64,000 nucleotides of DNA from DASUPK01 sp963774305. GTDB taxonomy: Bacteria > Actinomycetota > Thermoleophilia > Solirubrobacterales > 70-9. Shown here piece by piece: positions 1 through 7,701 of the stretch. The notes beneath the pieces are model-generated. The model searched no databases and was not told where the DNA came from. It saw only the letters and a list, made by a program, of their open reading frames with translations. A program made the position numbers and the translations under genes. Within the stretch, counting starts at the first letter, position 1, and each line of letters begins with the position of its first letter. The stretch covers positions 1-64,000 of the forward strand of contig CAVZEM010000002.1 in NCBI GenBank assembly GCA_963774305.1, written 5' to 3'.

Positions 1-25
1 CGCGTGAAAGCGGAAGCGCAACCCC

Positions 26-90
26 CCTAGATGGGGTGCCGACTGGTCTCACGGATCCGCGTCGGGTGGTAGCGAGGAACGAATCGGGCC
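26..90. repeat. 65-bp dispersed repeat, copy A
   Basis: This 65-bp stretch matches positions 4517-4581 in the same orientation, with about 12 mismatches by eye. The most conserved blocks are TGGGGTGCCGACTG near the left end, GGTGGTAGCGAG in the middle and ACGAATCGGGCC at the right end. No gene reads through it. Copy A is followed by unrelated sequence, whereas copy B runs straight into a tRNA-type 3' flank. The role is unknown; it may be a recombination scar or a structured RNA leader. Confidence 0.7.
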
Positions 91-146
91 GGGTAGCCGT
101 CTCTCACGACGACCCGTGTTGACGAGCAGCTCACTACGGTGGCGGG

Positions 147-431
147 GTGGTGACTCAGACGCTTGCAGACAAACTGTGTATCGAAATGAAGCAACCCTTC
201 AGGCCGTCGGGGGAGCTCACGGTCGCCGAGTACGACGAATGTTTTCGGAGCTCCTCGTTGACGGGCTCAGCGGCTCAGCGTGTGCCCTTTGAAGTCCGCT
301 GGGTCCGTGATGCGCCGCCAGTTGAGACGCTTATGCCCGACGCCTGGGAAGGTGAGGATCTGAGTTATGTTCGGGTGACCGATTTCGAGGCCTACGACCT
401 GCAGATGCGAGAACTCCTCGGGATTCTCTGA
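147..431 (+). CDS. Hypothetical protein, 94 aa
   Basis: I do not recognise this family. The frame opens with GTG and encodes a small acidic soluble protein with no signal peptide or membrane segment. A second possible start is the ATG at 189, which removes 14 residues. The C-terminal half has a compact pattern rich in Asp, Glu and aromatic residues (VRVTDFEAYDLQMRELLGIL). Codon use matches the neighbours. It is convergent with the SHOCT protein at 463-882, with 31 bp between them. It could be a small regulatory protein, but nothing in the sequence fixes a role. Confidence 0.45.
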   Translation: MVTQTLADKLCIEMKQPFRPSGELTVAEYDECFRSSSLTGSAAQRVPFEVRWVRDAPPVETLMPDAWEGEDLSYVRVTDFEAYDLQMRELLGIL

Positions 432-462
432 GGTTCCATAAGGCCGTCTTATCGTGCGCGAC

Positions 463-882
463 TCAGCCGGCGAGCAGTCGCTGCTTCTGGGCTTCGAACT
501 CCTCGTCGGTGAGCACGCTCTCGGAGCGGAGCTCGGCCAGTTTCTTTAGCTCATCGGCGACGCTTGGGCCGCCGGGCGCGGGCGGTGGGGAGGGGGTGCC
601 GCCGGCGTCGGCTCCGAACAGCGGGTGGCTGCGAAACCAACGCTCGATCACTTCCGAGGTGCCGTGGTTGACGCTCACCGAAGCAAGCAGGGTGCCGTTG
701 CCGAGCACGCTGAAGGTGCGCTCCAGCATCTTCCCGTCTTTGGTCACCGAGAACCCGGTGATGTCGGCGATCTTGACCCGAAAAGCCTGGGTGAGCTTCT
801 GAGTAGGGATGTAGGCCGCGGTCCCATCCTCATACTCGATGATCCTGCCATTGCCGAACCCAAGGGCATGCTTGGTGGGCAT
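463..882 (-). CDS. SHOCT-domain protein
   Basis: A 139-aa soluble protein. The first ~80 residues form a beta-rich domain (GNGRIIEYEDGTAAYIP, then alternating hydrophobic strands) resembling the PH-like domains often found upstream of SHOCT. A Pro/Gly-rich linker follows at about 95-107. The last ~30 residues (DELKKLAELRSESVLTDEEF, then EAQKQRLLAG) are a SHOCT short C-terminal domain, with its typical LT-x-EEFE-x-KK/QRLL pattern. SHOCT domains are thought to mediate oligomerisation or membrane tethering. The molecular function is unknown. A second SHOCT protein lies at 32610-33197. Confidence 0.8.
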   Translation of the reverse strand: MPTKHALGFGNGRIIEYEDGTAAYIPTQKLTQAFRVKIADITGFSVTKDGKMLERTFSVLGNGTLLASVSVNHGTSEVIERWFRSHPLFGADAGGTPSPPPAPGGPSVADELKKLAELRSESVLTDEEFEAQKQRLLAG

Positions 883-929
883 GGGCCGACCCTAGTCGGT
901 GGTCTCCCTTGTGTCCATTCCGGGGAACC

Positions 930-969
930 GCTGCTTTGCATGGAACGGGGGTATCCGGTTAGCTGTCCC
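930..969 (+). repeat. 40-bp inverted-repeat copy 1, promoter-like (GGGTAT)
   Basis: This 40-bp block recurs on the opposite strand at 4421-4460 with two mismatches. It contains GGGGGTATCCGGTTAGCTG. GGGTAT is the -10 hallmark of general-stress sigma factors (SigB/SigF type), but I cannot place a -35 at the usual distance. It lies about 230 bp upstream of the flavoprotein gene and points toward it, and copy 2 points toward the antiporter gene. The 318-bp gap 883-1199 holds nothing else I can support. Confidence 0.6.
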
Positions 970-1199
970 TAATTCAGCCCCTCGTCAGGGATTCCAGGGA
1001 CCCGATGCGCAGCCGCCTACATCGGCTTATCGCAAAGTGTGCGGGAACTGCGATACACGGCCGCCGGCGACCACGCCAGCGGGGTCTGGACTCAGACGAA
1101 GCCCAGGAAGCGACGCGTCCCTGGTTCGGCCGCCGCCCTTCCGCCGGACAGCGCTGCGCCCCGCTTGTAATACTCGGCGCCCGCGCGGGACGTCTCTGC

Positions 1200-1985
1200 A
1201 TGCACATACCCAAGAACATCCAGAGCTTCATCGACAAGCACGCGGACGCGGCGCCCACGAAATATGACGATCTGCGGGCCGTCGTCTTCAACGGCACCCT
1301 CAAGCGCTCACCAGAGCCGAGCCAGACCGAGGCCTTGCTGGCGATACCCAGGGGAATCATGGAACGCGTGGGCGTCAAGTTCGACCTGATCCGCACCGTC
1401 GACCATGTGATTCCGCCCGGCGTGTGGCCCGACATGACCGAGCACGGATACGACCAGGACGACTTCCCGAAGATGTATCGCGAGCTGGTCGAGCCGGCCG
1501 ACATCCTGATGATCGCGGGCCCGATCTGGCTCGGCGACCAAGCCTCACCGACGCGCCTGATCATTGAGCGCCTCTACGCCTACTCCGGAGACGTGAACGA
1601 GGCCGGCCAGTGGTCCTACTACGGCAAGGTCGGCGGCGCGGTCACGACCGGTAACGAAGACGGCGGCAAGCATGTCAGCGCCCAGGTCCTCTACGCGCTT
1701 CAGCACATCGGCGTCACGGTCCCTCCCCAGACGGACTCGTATTGGAACGGCGAGGCCGGCCCCGGCGATTCCTACGCCGACCCGGGAAGTGGCGGTCCCG
1801 AGAACGCCTGGACCACCCGCAACACGACGTTCATGACCTGGAACATCCTCCACTTCGCTCGCATGCTCAAGGACGCGGGCGGCGTCCCGGCCCACGGGAA
1901 TTCCACCTACGACTGGGATCTCTCGATGCCCGACCATCCGAACCCCGAGTACCGCGCGCCTAGCGAGCCGTCTTCCACTCCCTGA
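1200..1985 (+). CDS. Flavodoxin-like NAD(P)H-dependent FMN oxidoreductase
   Basis: A 261-aa soluble protein. After a short N-terminal extension it has the flavodoxin-fold pattern: a first strand with a phosphate-binding-type loop (AVVFNGTLKRSPEPSQTEAL), a second strand (DLIRTVDHVIPPGV) and the loop AGPIWLGDQASPTRLIIERL, in which flavin-binding WNAD(P)H-dependent reductases position FMN. A GAVTTGNEDGGKH loop follows. It probably reduces a small molecule or quinone using NAD(P)H. The ATG at 1200 is chosen because the frame upstream (from 1005) is Arg-rich and not protein-like. The GGGTAT repeat upstream suggests stress control (inference). Confidence 0.75.
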   Translation: MHIPKNIQSFIDKHADAAPTKYDDLRAVVFNGTLKRSPEPSQTEALLAIPRGIMERVGVKFDLIRTVDHVIPPGVWPDMTEHGYDQDDFPKMYRELVEPADILMIAGPIWLGDQASPTRLIIERLYAYSGDVNEAGQWSYYGKVGGAVTTGNEDGGKHVSAQVLYALQHIGVTVPPQTDSYWNGEAGPGDSYADPGSGGPENAWTTRNTTFMTWNILHFARMLKDAGGVPAHGNSTYDWDLSMPDHPNPEYRAPSEPSSTP

Positions 1986-2049
1986 AAACCGCGCGAGCAG
2001 CTCCCAGCTCTCGGGTGCGAGGACAACGCGGAAGCGGGCGGGCCCACCT

Positions 2050-2466
2050 CTAGTAGTGGCTGAGGTGCTCTCCGTCCGGCCAGATGCCGTCGCCCGGCAT
2101 GTCGAGTCGATCGGTCAGCTCTTGGCGCCAGTCGGGCGTCGTGGTGGGCTCGCCCCAGTAGTCGGTGATGCGAACAGCCTTCCCGTCCTCCAGCTCGCCG
2201 ATGGTCACGTTCCGATAGAGGCGTCCGTCGCCGTAGTCGCAGGTCCACTCGACGACCACTACGTCATCGAGCTGCAGACGTCTGCCTACCTCCAGGGTGA
2301 GTTCGGGGAAGTTCCCTTCAACGTCGGCGACGAGCTTGCTGGTCCGGACAATCTCGTTCATCTGCGGCCACTGGCGCACGACGTTCTCCGCCAAGGGCAC
2401 GCCAAGGATGTAGGCCACCCGTGTCGCGCCGTCGGACTCCTGTTGACTCGTGTCCATTCCAATCAC
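2050..2466 (-). CDS. SnoaL-like / NTF2-fold protein
   Basis: A 138-aa protein. The C-terminal half (LQLDDVVVVEWTCDYGDGRL, then GKAVRITDYWGEP) has the strand pattern of SnoaL/NTF2-fold proteins, which form a cone with a hydrophobic pocket. The N-terminal helices are less typical, so the front may be diverged. Starts are possible at 2466 or at the MDTS codon at 2457. It diverges from the lipoprotein gene at 2571. No catalytic residues can be assigned, and it may be a binding protein or a small isomerase/hydrolase. Confidence 0.6.
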   Translation of the reverse strand: MIGMDTSQQESDGATRVAYILGVPLAENVVRQWPQMNEIVRTSKLVADVEGNFPELTLEVGRRLQLDDVVVVEWTCDYGDGRLYRNVTIGELEDGKAVRITDYWGEPTTTPDWRQELTDRLDMPGDGIWPDGEHLSHY

Positions 2467-2570
2467 GTTCCTTCCAATTCGGGTTTTGGGTGAGGAGCTC
2501 TACAACGGCCTCGGTACGGAAGGCGATTGTCCGCCGTGTAACGGTCTGATCTCTCTTGGTACTACTCGCC

Positions 2571-3071
2571 GTGCGCTTGAGGCTTCTTCCGCTCGTCGCA
2601 GCCATCGTGGCAGCCTTTGCCGGATGCAGCTCCTCGAGCTCAAGCGCCAAGGACGACCCGGTGCTATCGGCGACGACGCACGATGCCGGCACATCAGCTG
2701 CACCGAATCAGCGTGGCCCGAAGCTGAAGGTGATCGGCAGCGACTACGGGCGCATTCTCGCCGATGGCCGTGGCCGCGCGCTCTACCTGTTCACGTCAGA
2801 TCGTGGCCAGGGCAGCAGGTGTTCGGGTGGCTGCGCCACCGCCTGGCCGCCCTACATAGTCAAATCGAAGCCGACGGCCGTCGCGCGCGCCAAGCCCGGG
2901 CTCGTCGGGACTACGCGGCGCAGCGATGGGAAGCTCCAGGCCACTTACGCAGGCCACCCCGTCTACTACTACCAGGGCGACCACTCCCCCGGCGAGGTCA
3001 ACTGCCAGGCTGCGGTCGAGTTCGGCGGTTACTGGTACGTGCTTCGCTCGAACGGAAAGGCAGTCCGCTGA
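2571..3071 (+). CDS. Lipoprotein with Yx(FWY)xxD repeats (COG4315)
   Basis: A 166-aa secreted lipoprotein. It starts at GTG 2571, which gives a classical signal peptide (VRLRLLPLVAAIVAAFAGC) with the lipobox AFAGC; an upstream TTG at 2556 would only add residues before it. A Ser-rich linker follows. Two copies of the family motif are visible: LYLFTSD, followed by CSGGCATAWPP, and VYYYQGD, followed by a Cys. The family is common in actinobacteria and Proteobacteria, and its function is unknown. The four Cys residues in the mature part may pair. It is convergent with the antiporter gene. Confidence 0.85.
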   Translation: MRLRLLPLVAAIVAAFAGCSSSSSSAKDDPVLSATTHDAGTSAAPNQRGPKLKVIGSDYGRILADGRGRALYLFTSDRGQGSRCSGGCATAWPPYIVKSKPTAVARAKPGLVGTTRRSDGKLQATYAGHPVYYYQGDHSPGEVNCQAAVEFGGYWYVLRSNGKAVR

Positions 3072-3099
3072 CCGCCCGCTCAACTGAGCGTGCCGGTCC

Positions 3100-4332
3100 C
3101 TACATCGCCATGATCGTCTCGGAGTCGGCCGAAGAGTCGGCCGAAGAGTCGGCCGGAGGTGGCTCCTTGCCGCCCTTGAGCAGGCCGAGCCCGATCAGCG
3201 GAAAGAGCAGGACCGAGAGCAGCCCAGCTCCGACCAGCGCGGCGCCCTCAGCCGCGTCGATCAGGTCGAGGTCCTCGCCGATCGCGACCGCGGCGACGAT
3301 GAACGGGAGGGAGGTCGCCTGCATCAGGCCAGCGATCAAGGTTTGCCTCGCGTCGAGCACCCGGCGGTAGAGCAGCGCCGGCAGGCCGCGCGCCGCCATC
3401 AGGGCGGCAAGGAAAATCGGGACCATCAGGACGTTCGAGGCGCTCGAGGTCAGCGCGTTCAGGTCGTAATTGACCCCGCTGGTGACGAAGAAGACCGGGA
3501 TGAAGAGCCCGAAGCCGATCGCCTCGAGCTTGCGGCGAAACTCAGGATGCGTCATCGCCTCGTCCTTGTCGAGGAGAGAGAGGATCGCCCCGGCCATGAA
3601 GGCGCCCAGGATCGACTCGAGGCCGAGCGAATCCGCGATCGCCGCGAAACCGACTAACAGCACCATCGCCCCGCGGACCCGGATCTGGGCGGTCGTGTCC
3701 TGTAGCCGGACCAGGTCCTGGCGCAGCAGGCTGGAGCGCTCGGCGCTCTTCACGGCGATGAAGACCACGACCGCGAGCAGGACGAGGCTGCCGATCAGAA
3801 GCAGCGTCGAGCCGACGCCTCCCTCCCCCGAGAAGAAGATCGAGAGCAGGATCACCGCCCCGAAGTCGGCGATCGTCCCGGCGGCGACGATCAGCTGTCC
3901 GAAGGTCGAGGAGATCTCGCCCGCGTCCTTGAGCACCGGGATCAGCACGCCGAGCGAGGTCGCGCAGAGGATGATCGCGATCAACAGCGGCGTCTCAATG
4001 AGTCCCGACGCCTTGAGACCCAGCGCAACCACCACAGCGATCGCGAAGGAGATCGCGAATCCCATCAGTGTCAGGCGCAGGACCTGGCCGCGCAGCTTGT
4101 CGAACTCGATCTCGAGGCCAGCCAGGAAGAGCAAGAAGGCCAGGCCGAGCAGCGCGACCACCGAAATCGCCTCGTCGACGTGGACGATCCCAAGCACGGA
4201 GGGGCCGATCACGATCCCGGCGATGATCTCGAGCACCACCGAGGGGAGCTTCACCGAGGGGAAGAACCCGAGGAGCAGTGGAGCGACAAAGGCCACCGCG
4301 ACGACGATCAGCAGGTTGTCGAAGGCAGGCAT
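3100..4332 (-). CDS. CPA2-family cation:proton antiporter (KefB/NapA type)
   Basis: A 410-aa membrane protein with about 12 hydrophobic helices. It shows Na+/H+ exchanger-domain hallmarks: GPSVLG after the second helix, LFLAGLEIEFDKLR, ATSLGVLIPVLKDAG (the unwound helix region) and ADFGAVILL with the membrane Asp. There is no C-terminal TrkA-N/RCK domain, so it is the short transporter form. The C-terminus is a hydrophilic tail containing three SADS repeats encoded by a 12-bp tandem repeat. It probably exchanges K+ or Na+ for protons. Upstream on its own strand lies the GGGTAT repeat at 4421-4460. Confidence 0.9.
   Translation of the reverse strand: MPAFDNLLIVVAVAFVAPLLLGFFPSVKLPSVVLEIIAGIVIGPSVLGIVHVDEAISVVALLGLAFLLFLAGLEIEFDKLRGQVLRLTLMGFAISFAIAVVVALGLKASGLIETPLLIAIILCATSLGVLIPVLKDAGEISSTFGQLIVAAGTIADFGAVILLSIFFSGEGGVGSTLLLIGSLVLLAVVVFIAVKSAERSSLLRQDLVRLQDTTAQIRVRGAMVLLVGFAAIADSLGLESILGAFMAGAILSLLDKDEAMTHPEFRRKLEAIGFGLFIPVFFVTSGVNYDLNALTSSASNVLMVPIFLAALMAARGLPALLYRRVLDARQTLIAGLMQATSLPFIVAAVAIGEDLDLIDAAEGAALVGAGLLSVLLFPLIGLGLLKGGKEPPPADSSADSSADSETIMAM
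3121..3156. repeat. Three tandem copies of a 12-bp unit
   Basis: The unit GAGTCGGCCGAA occurs three times in a row, the last copy ending GGA. It lies inside the antiporter coding region and adds a Ser-Ala-Asp-Ser repeat to the cytoplasmic tail. The unit length is a multiple of three, so copy-number change would keep the frame. Confidence 0.9.
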
Positions 4333-4420
4333 CGCCGGGTCAGAGGGTCGAAGGCATCGCCGAGGGCAGCGGAGTCTGTCACGGACGCAGGAGCCTTCTC
4401 CGCAATTTCAACGCGATCAG

Positions 4421-4460
4421 GGGCAGCTAACCGGATACCCCCATTCCATGCAAAGCAGCA
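4421..4460 (-). repeat. 40-bp inverted-repeat copy 2, promoter-like
   Basis: Reverse-complement partner of 930-969 (38 of 40 identical by eye). Read on the minus strand it contains GGGGGTATCCGGTTAGCTG and ends about 90 bp before the antiporter start, a suitable distance for a promoter. The 298-bp gap 4333-4630 holds this element, the 65-bp repeat and the tRNA-flank remnant. Confidence 0.6.
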
Positions 4461-4516
4461 CTGTTGCCGGCAGCCACCGCGGTGTCGCGTTCGTTTGAGA
4501 GCCAGAGCGCCGGCTC

Positions 4517-4581
4517 CCTAGCTGGGGTGCCGACTGATCTCGCGAACCCTGGGGCGGTGGTAGCGAGAGACGAATCGGGCC
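4517..4581. repeat. 65-bp dispersed repeat, copy B
   Basis: Second copy of the repeat at 26-90, in the same orientation. Its right end ACGAATCGGGCC is joined directly to a CCCCGC-tactaacc segment that is otherwise found just after the tRNA-Met fragment at 9821. This is a chimeric junction, which suggests recombination between this repeat and the tRNA attachment site. Confidence 0.65.
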
Positions 4582-4614
4582 CCCGCTACTAACCAAGGGC
4601 CCTCGAAAGAGGGC
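4581..4614 (+). other. Remnant of tRNA 3' end and its hairpin
   Basis: Positions 4581-4614 match 9856-9889 at 33 of 34 bases: the last bases of the tRNA acceptor arm (CCCCGC), then actaacc and the hairpin AGGGCCCTC-GAAA-GAGGGC. Here the right arm of the hairpin is cut short (followed by aagtgcc instead of ccttgg), and the rest of the tRNA is missing. It is probably a partial attachment-site scar. Confidence 0.6.
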
Positions 4615-4630
4615 AAGTGCCGCCCTTCCT

Positions 4631-5551
4631 CTAGCCCTTTTCGTCGGCCCTAACCCGGGTCCCGCATTCGCCTCCCAGGATCGCGGCCGCGTCCTCGAGG
4701 GCGCCGATCGCAGCCAGGCGCCCGCTCGCCTCCGCGAACCGGCAAGCGGCCTCGACCTTCGGGCCCATCGACCCCGGGTCCCAGCTCATCCCACGCAGCT
4801 CGGCGGCCGAGGACTCGCCGAGCGGCATCGCCTCAGGCGTGCCCCAGCCGGCCTCCACCGCCGCGACGTCGGTGAGCAGCAGCAGCGCGTCCGCCTCGAG
4901 CTCGCGGGCGAGCAGGGCCGCGGCGAGATCCTTGTCGATCACTGCCTCCACTCCTCCGAGCCGCCCCTCGTCGTCCGCGACCACGGGAATCCCGCCGCCG
5001 CCGACGCAGACGACCAGCACGCCCGCCTCGAGCAGCAGCCGGATCGTGGCCAGCTCTACGATGCCGCGCGGTTCCGGTGAGGCGACCACTCGGCGATAGC
5101 GATCGCCGTCCGGTGCGATCGCCCACCCGCGCTCCTCCCGCAGGCGCTCCGCCCGCTCACGCGGGTACAGCGGGCCGATCGGCTTGGTCGGCCGGTCGAA
5201 GGCGGAGTCGGCGCGGTCGACGAGGACCTGCGTGAGCAGGGTGGCCACGGGCCTCCCAGGGAGCTCGTTCTCCAGCCCCTGTTCGAGCAGGTAGCCGATC
5301 ATCCCCTCGCTCTCGGCGCCGAGGACGTCGAGCGGATACGGGGCGACCTCGGGATAGGCCTCGCTCTGCAGCGCGAGCAGGCCGACCTGTGGTCCGTTGC
5401 CGTGGGTGATGACCACGTCGTGGCTGCGGGCGACCGCCGCAACGGCGCTAACCGCTGCCGAGACGTTCCGGCGCTGGGTCGCCGCATCGGCCGCCTGGCC
5501 GCGGCGCAGGAGAGCGTTTCCGCCCAGCGCCACGACAACGAGTTCACTCAT
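4631..5551 (-). CDS. arcC: Carbamate kinase
   Basis: A 306-aa cytoplasmic enzyme of the amino acid kinase fold. It interconverts carbamoyl phosphate + ADP and ATP + carbamate (+NH3). Visible hallmarks: VVALGGNALL at the N-terminus (nucleotide phosphate loop), VITHGNGPQVGLLALQSEA, VCVGGGGIPVV and the lysine loop EAVIDKDLAAALLA, then LLLLTDVAAVE near the adenine site. Length matches the family (~310). The ATG at 5551 is chosen because the first strand follows immediately. It diverges from the COG2403 GTPase gene with 26 bp between starts. No arcA/argF is in the window, so the direction in vivo is not shown by context. Confidence 0.93.
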   Translation of the reverse strand: MSELVVVALGGNALLRRGQAADAATQRRNVSAAVSAVAAVARSHDVVITHGNGPQVGLLALQSEAYPEVAPYPLDVLGAESEGMIGYLLEQGLENELPGRPVATLLTQVLVDRADSAFDRPTKPIGPLYPRERAERLREERGWAIAPDGDRYRRVVASPEPRGIVELATIRLLLEAGVLVVCVGGGGIPVVADDEGRLGGVEAVIDKDLAAALLARELEADALLLLTDVAAVEAGWGTPEAMPLGESSAAELRGMSWDPGSMGPKVEAACRFAEASGRLAAIGALEDAAAILGGECGTRVRADEKG

Positions 5552-5577
5552 CACCACGCAGGTTCTATCGTCTTCCC

Positions 5578-6918
5578 GTGCCAAAGAGGGTGATCCTGAT
5601 CGGCGCGGGCGGGCGCGACTTCCACAACTTCAACGTGGTCTATCGCGATGACCCCGACGCCGAGGTGGTGGCGTTCACGGCCGCGCAGATTCCGGGGATC
5701 GAGGGCCGCACCTATCCGCCGGCGCTGGCCGGAGCGCGCTACCCCGAGGGGATCCCGATCCGCGCCGAGAAGGAGCTGCCTTCGTTGATCGCGGAGCACC
5801 GCGTGGATGAGGTGGTCTTCGCCTACTCGGACCTCTCCTACACCGACGTGATGCGGAAGGCGGCGATCTGCGAGGCGGCGGGCGCGAACTTCACCCTGCT
5901 CGGCCCGCGCTCGACGATGCTGGAAAGCGAGAAGCCGGTGATCGCAGTCTGCGCCGTGCGGACGGGCGCTGGCAAGAGCCAGACGAGCCGAGAGATCGGC
6001 CGGATCCTGCTCGAGGCCGGGCTCCAGGTTGCTCTGCTGCGGCATCCGATGCCGTACCACGACCTCGATCGGATCGCGGTCCAACGCTTCGCCAGCATCG
6101 CCGAGATCGACGAGTCGAACCCGACGGTCGAGGAGCGGGAGGAGTACGAGCGGCCGGTGGAGATGGGGATCGTCGTCTACGCGGGCGTCGATTATCGCGA
6201 GATCCTTGCTCGAGCCGAGAGGGATGCGGAGGTGATCATCTGGGACGGCGGCAATAACGATCTGCCCTTCCTCCGGCCCGATCTGCTGCTGGTCGTCGTC
6301 GACCCCCTCCGGGCCGGCGACGAGCTCAACTATCACCCGGGCGAGGTGAACCTGCGAATGGCGGATGTCGTCATCGTCAACAAGGTCGATAGCGCCACCG
6401 GCGATCAGGTCCGCCGCGTACTCGACGACATCGCGGTGGCGAATCCCGACGCCGTCCTGATCGAGGCCGCATCGCCGGTGTCACTGGCGGAGGGTCCCTC
6501 GCTCGCCGGAAAGGCCGTGCTGGTGGTCGAGGACGGCCCCAGCATCACCCACGGCGGAATGAGCTTCGGCGCTGGGACGGTCGCCGCGCGGCAGGCAGGC
6601 GTCGGAACCCAGGTCGACCCCCGGCCGTTCGCGGTCGGATCGATCGCCGAGACCTACCGCCGCTTCCCGCATATCGGACCGGTCCTGCCCGCGATGGGGT
6701 ACTCGCACGAGCAGCTGCGCGAGCTCGAGCAGACGATCAACACGACTGACTGCGACGCGGTGATCGCTGGCACCCCGATCGACCTCGGGCGGGTGATCAA
6801 CTCCGATCATCCGATACGGCGCGCCTCCTACGAGTTCGAGCAGCGCAGCGGCCCGGCCCTAGCAGAAGTCCTCTCGCACGCCCTCGGTCTCGAAGGAGAC
6901 GTCTCGCTGGGTAGCTGA
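5578..6918 (+). CDS. COG2403 GTPase, cyclic 2,3-diphosphoglycerate synthetase-like
   Basis: A 446-aa soluble protein. The N-terminal ~110 residues form a Rossmann-like domain (VILIGAGGRDFHNFN). The P-loop domain follows, with a Walker A variant AVRTGAGKSQTSREIG at about 127-142 and a nucleotide-specificity motif VIVNKVD near 265. Length and layout match the cyclic 2,3-diphosphoglycerate synthetase family of methanogens, whose bacterial members have no settled role. It starts at GTG 5578 and is divergent from carbamate kinase, an arrangement that suggests a shared carbamoyl-phosphate or acyl-phosphate context (inference). Synthesis of cyclic DPG itself is not implied. Confidence 0.8.
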   Translation: MPKRVILIGAGGRDFHNFNVVYRDDPDAEVVAFTAAQIPGIEGRTYPPALAGARYPEGIPIRAEKELPSLIAEHRVDEVVFAYSDLSYTDVMRKAAICEAAGANFTLLGPRSTMLESEKPVIAVCAVRTGAGKSQTSREIGRILLEAGLQVALLRHPMPYHDLDRIAVQRFASIAEIDESNPTVEEREEYERPVEMGIVVYAGVDYREILARAERDAEVIIWDGGNNDLPFLRPDLLLVVVDPLRAGDELNYHPGEVNLRMADVVIVNKVDSATGDQVRRVLDDIAVANPDAVLIEAASPVSLAEGPSLAGKAVLVVEDGPSITHGGMSFGAGTVAARQAGVGTQVDPRPFAVGSIAETYRRFPHIGPVLPAMGYSHEQLRELEQTINTTDCDAVIAGTPIDLGRVINSDHPIRRASYEFEQRSGPALAEVLSHALGLEGDVSLGS

Positions 6919-7143
6919 GCGAACGTAACAATTCGAATGAGATGGCCCCTCATCTGAGCCTTCGCCGAGGGCCCGATGCGATCAGTCCCACTGCGCATTA
7001 CACCGGCCATCCCCACCTCGGGAACGACACGAGTCTACGGTGGTACCGGTTCACGTGATAGATGTCGCATCCAAGAAGCGACGCTTGAAGGGAAGCGGTC
7101 AGCGGTGAATCCTGAGGAGCGGCAGTGGCGTAGTACTCGACCC

Positions 7144-7701
7144 ATGCATCCCGACCTCAATGAATGGCTGCCCGACCCACAGGTACGCACGTGCCACCGC
7201 CTCTCCGCCGAAGTCGACGCTGACCGACTGTGGCATGCGGCAGAGACGGTCCGGCTCCGCGACGCGCCCACCCTTGGACGGGCGGTCCGCTGGCGAATTC
7301 CGGGCACCACCTCGGACCTCTTGTTCCGGGATTTGTTCCGGCAGTACCCGTTCACCGTGATCGACGAGGGGGCTCGCTGGTCGGTTTCGGGTATGTGCGG
7401 GCGAATCTGGACGCTTCGGCGGGACTACCCTCGGATCGAAGGCGCGGGCGACTTCCTGGCCTGGGACCAGCGCGGCACGGTCAGGGTGCTTCTGGCTCAC
7501 TGGATCGAGCAGGACGGCCCAGGGCAGAACTCCCTTGTGAGCGAGGCGCGGATCAAACCGGTCAACGGCCAGGCCGGTCTTCGCCTTCGGATGCTGTGGG
7601 CAGTCGTCGGACATCTCGAGCGCCTCATCGGCGGTGAGGTTCTGCGCGTTGCGGTCCGCCGCGCTGAGAATCCCGAGGTACCAGCCGTGGTACCAAACTG
7701 A
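7144..7701 (+). CDS. Conserved hypothetical protein, SRPBCC/DUF2867-like
   Basis: A 185-aa soluble protein starting at ATG 7144; residues encoded upstream are not protein-like. The pattern (TCHRLSAEVDADRLWHAAET, then RLRDAPTLGRAVRWRIPG, SGMCGRIWTLRRDYPR and VLLAHWIEQ) resembles lipid- or polyketide-binding SRPBCC/DUF2867 proteins of high-GC actinobacteria. I cannot name a ligand. The last residues (PEVPAVVPN) are encoded inside the 146-bp repeat that continues into the tRNA fragment, so the natural C-terminus may have been replaced by recombination. Confidence 0.55.
   Translation: MHPDLNEWLPDPQVRTCHRLSAEVDADRLWHAAETVRLRDAPTLGRAVRWRIPGTTSDLLFRDLFRQYPFTVIDEGARWSVSGMCGRIWTLRRDYPRIEGAGDFLAWDQRGTVRVLLAHWIEQDGPGQNSLVSEARIKPVNGQAGLRLRMLWAVVGHLERLIGGEVLRVAVRRAENPEVPAVVPN

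Noticed and set aside
26..90. GGGTGGTAGCGAG resembles the T-box antiterminator core (GGGTGGTACCGCG).
   Set aside because: No specifier loop, no terminator/antiterminator pairing and no aminoacyl-tRNA synthetase or amino-acid gene follows; the second copy also lacks such a gene.
3121..3156. The 12-bp tandem repeat as a regulatory iteron.
   Set aside because: It lies inside the antiporter coding region and simply encodes SADS repeats.
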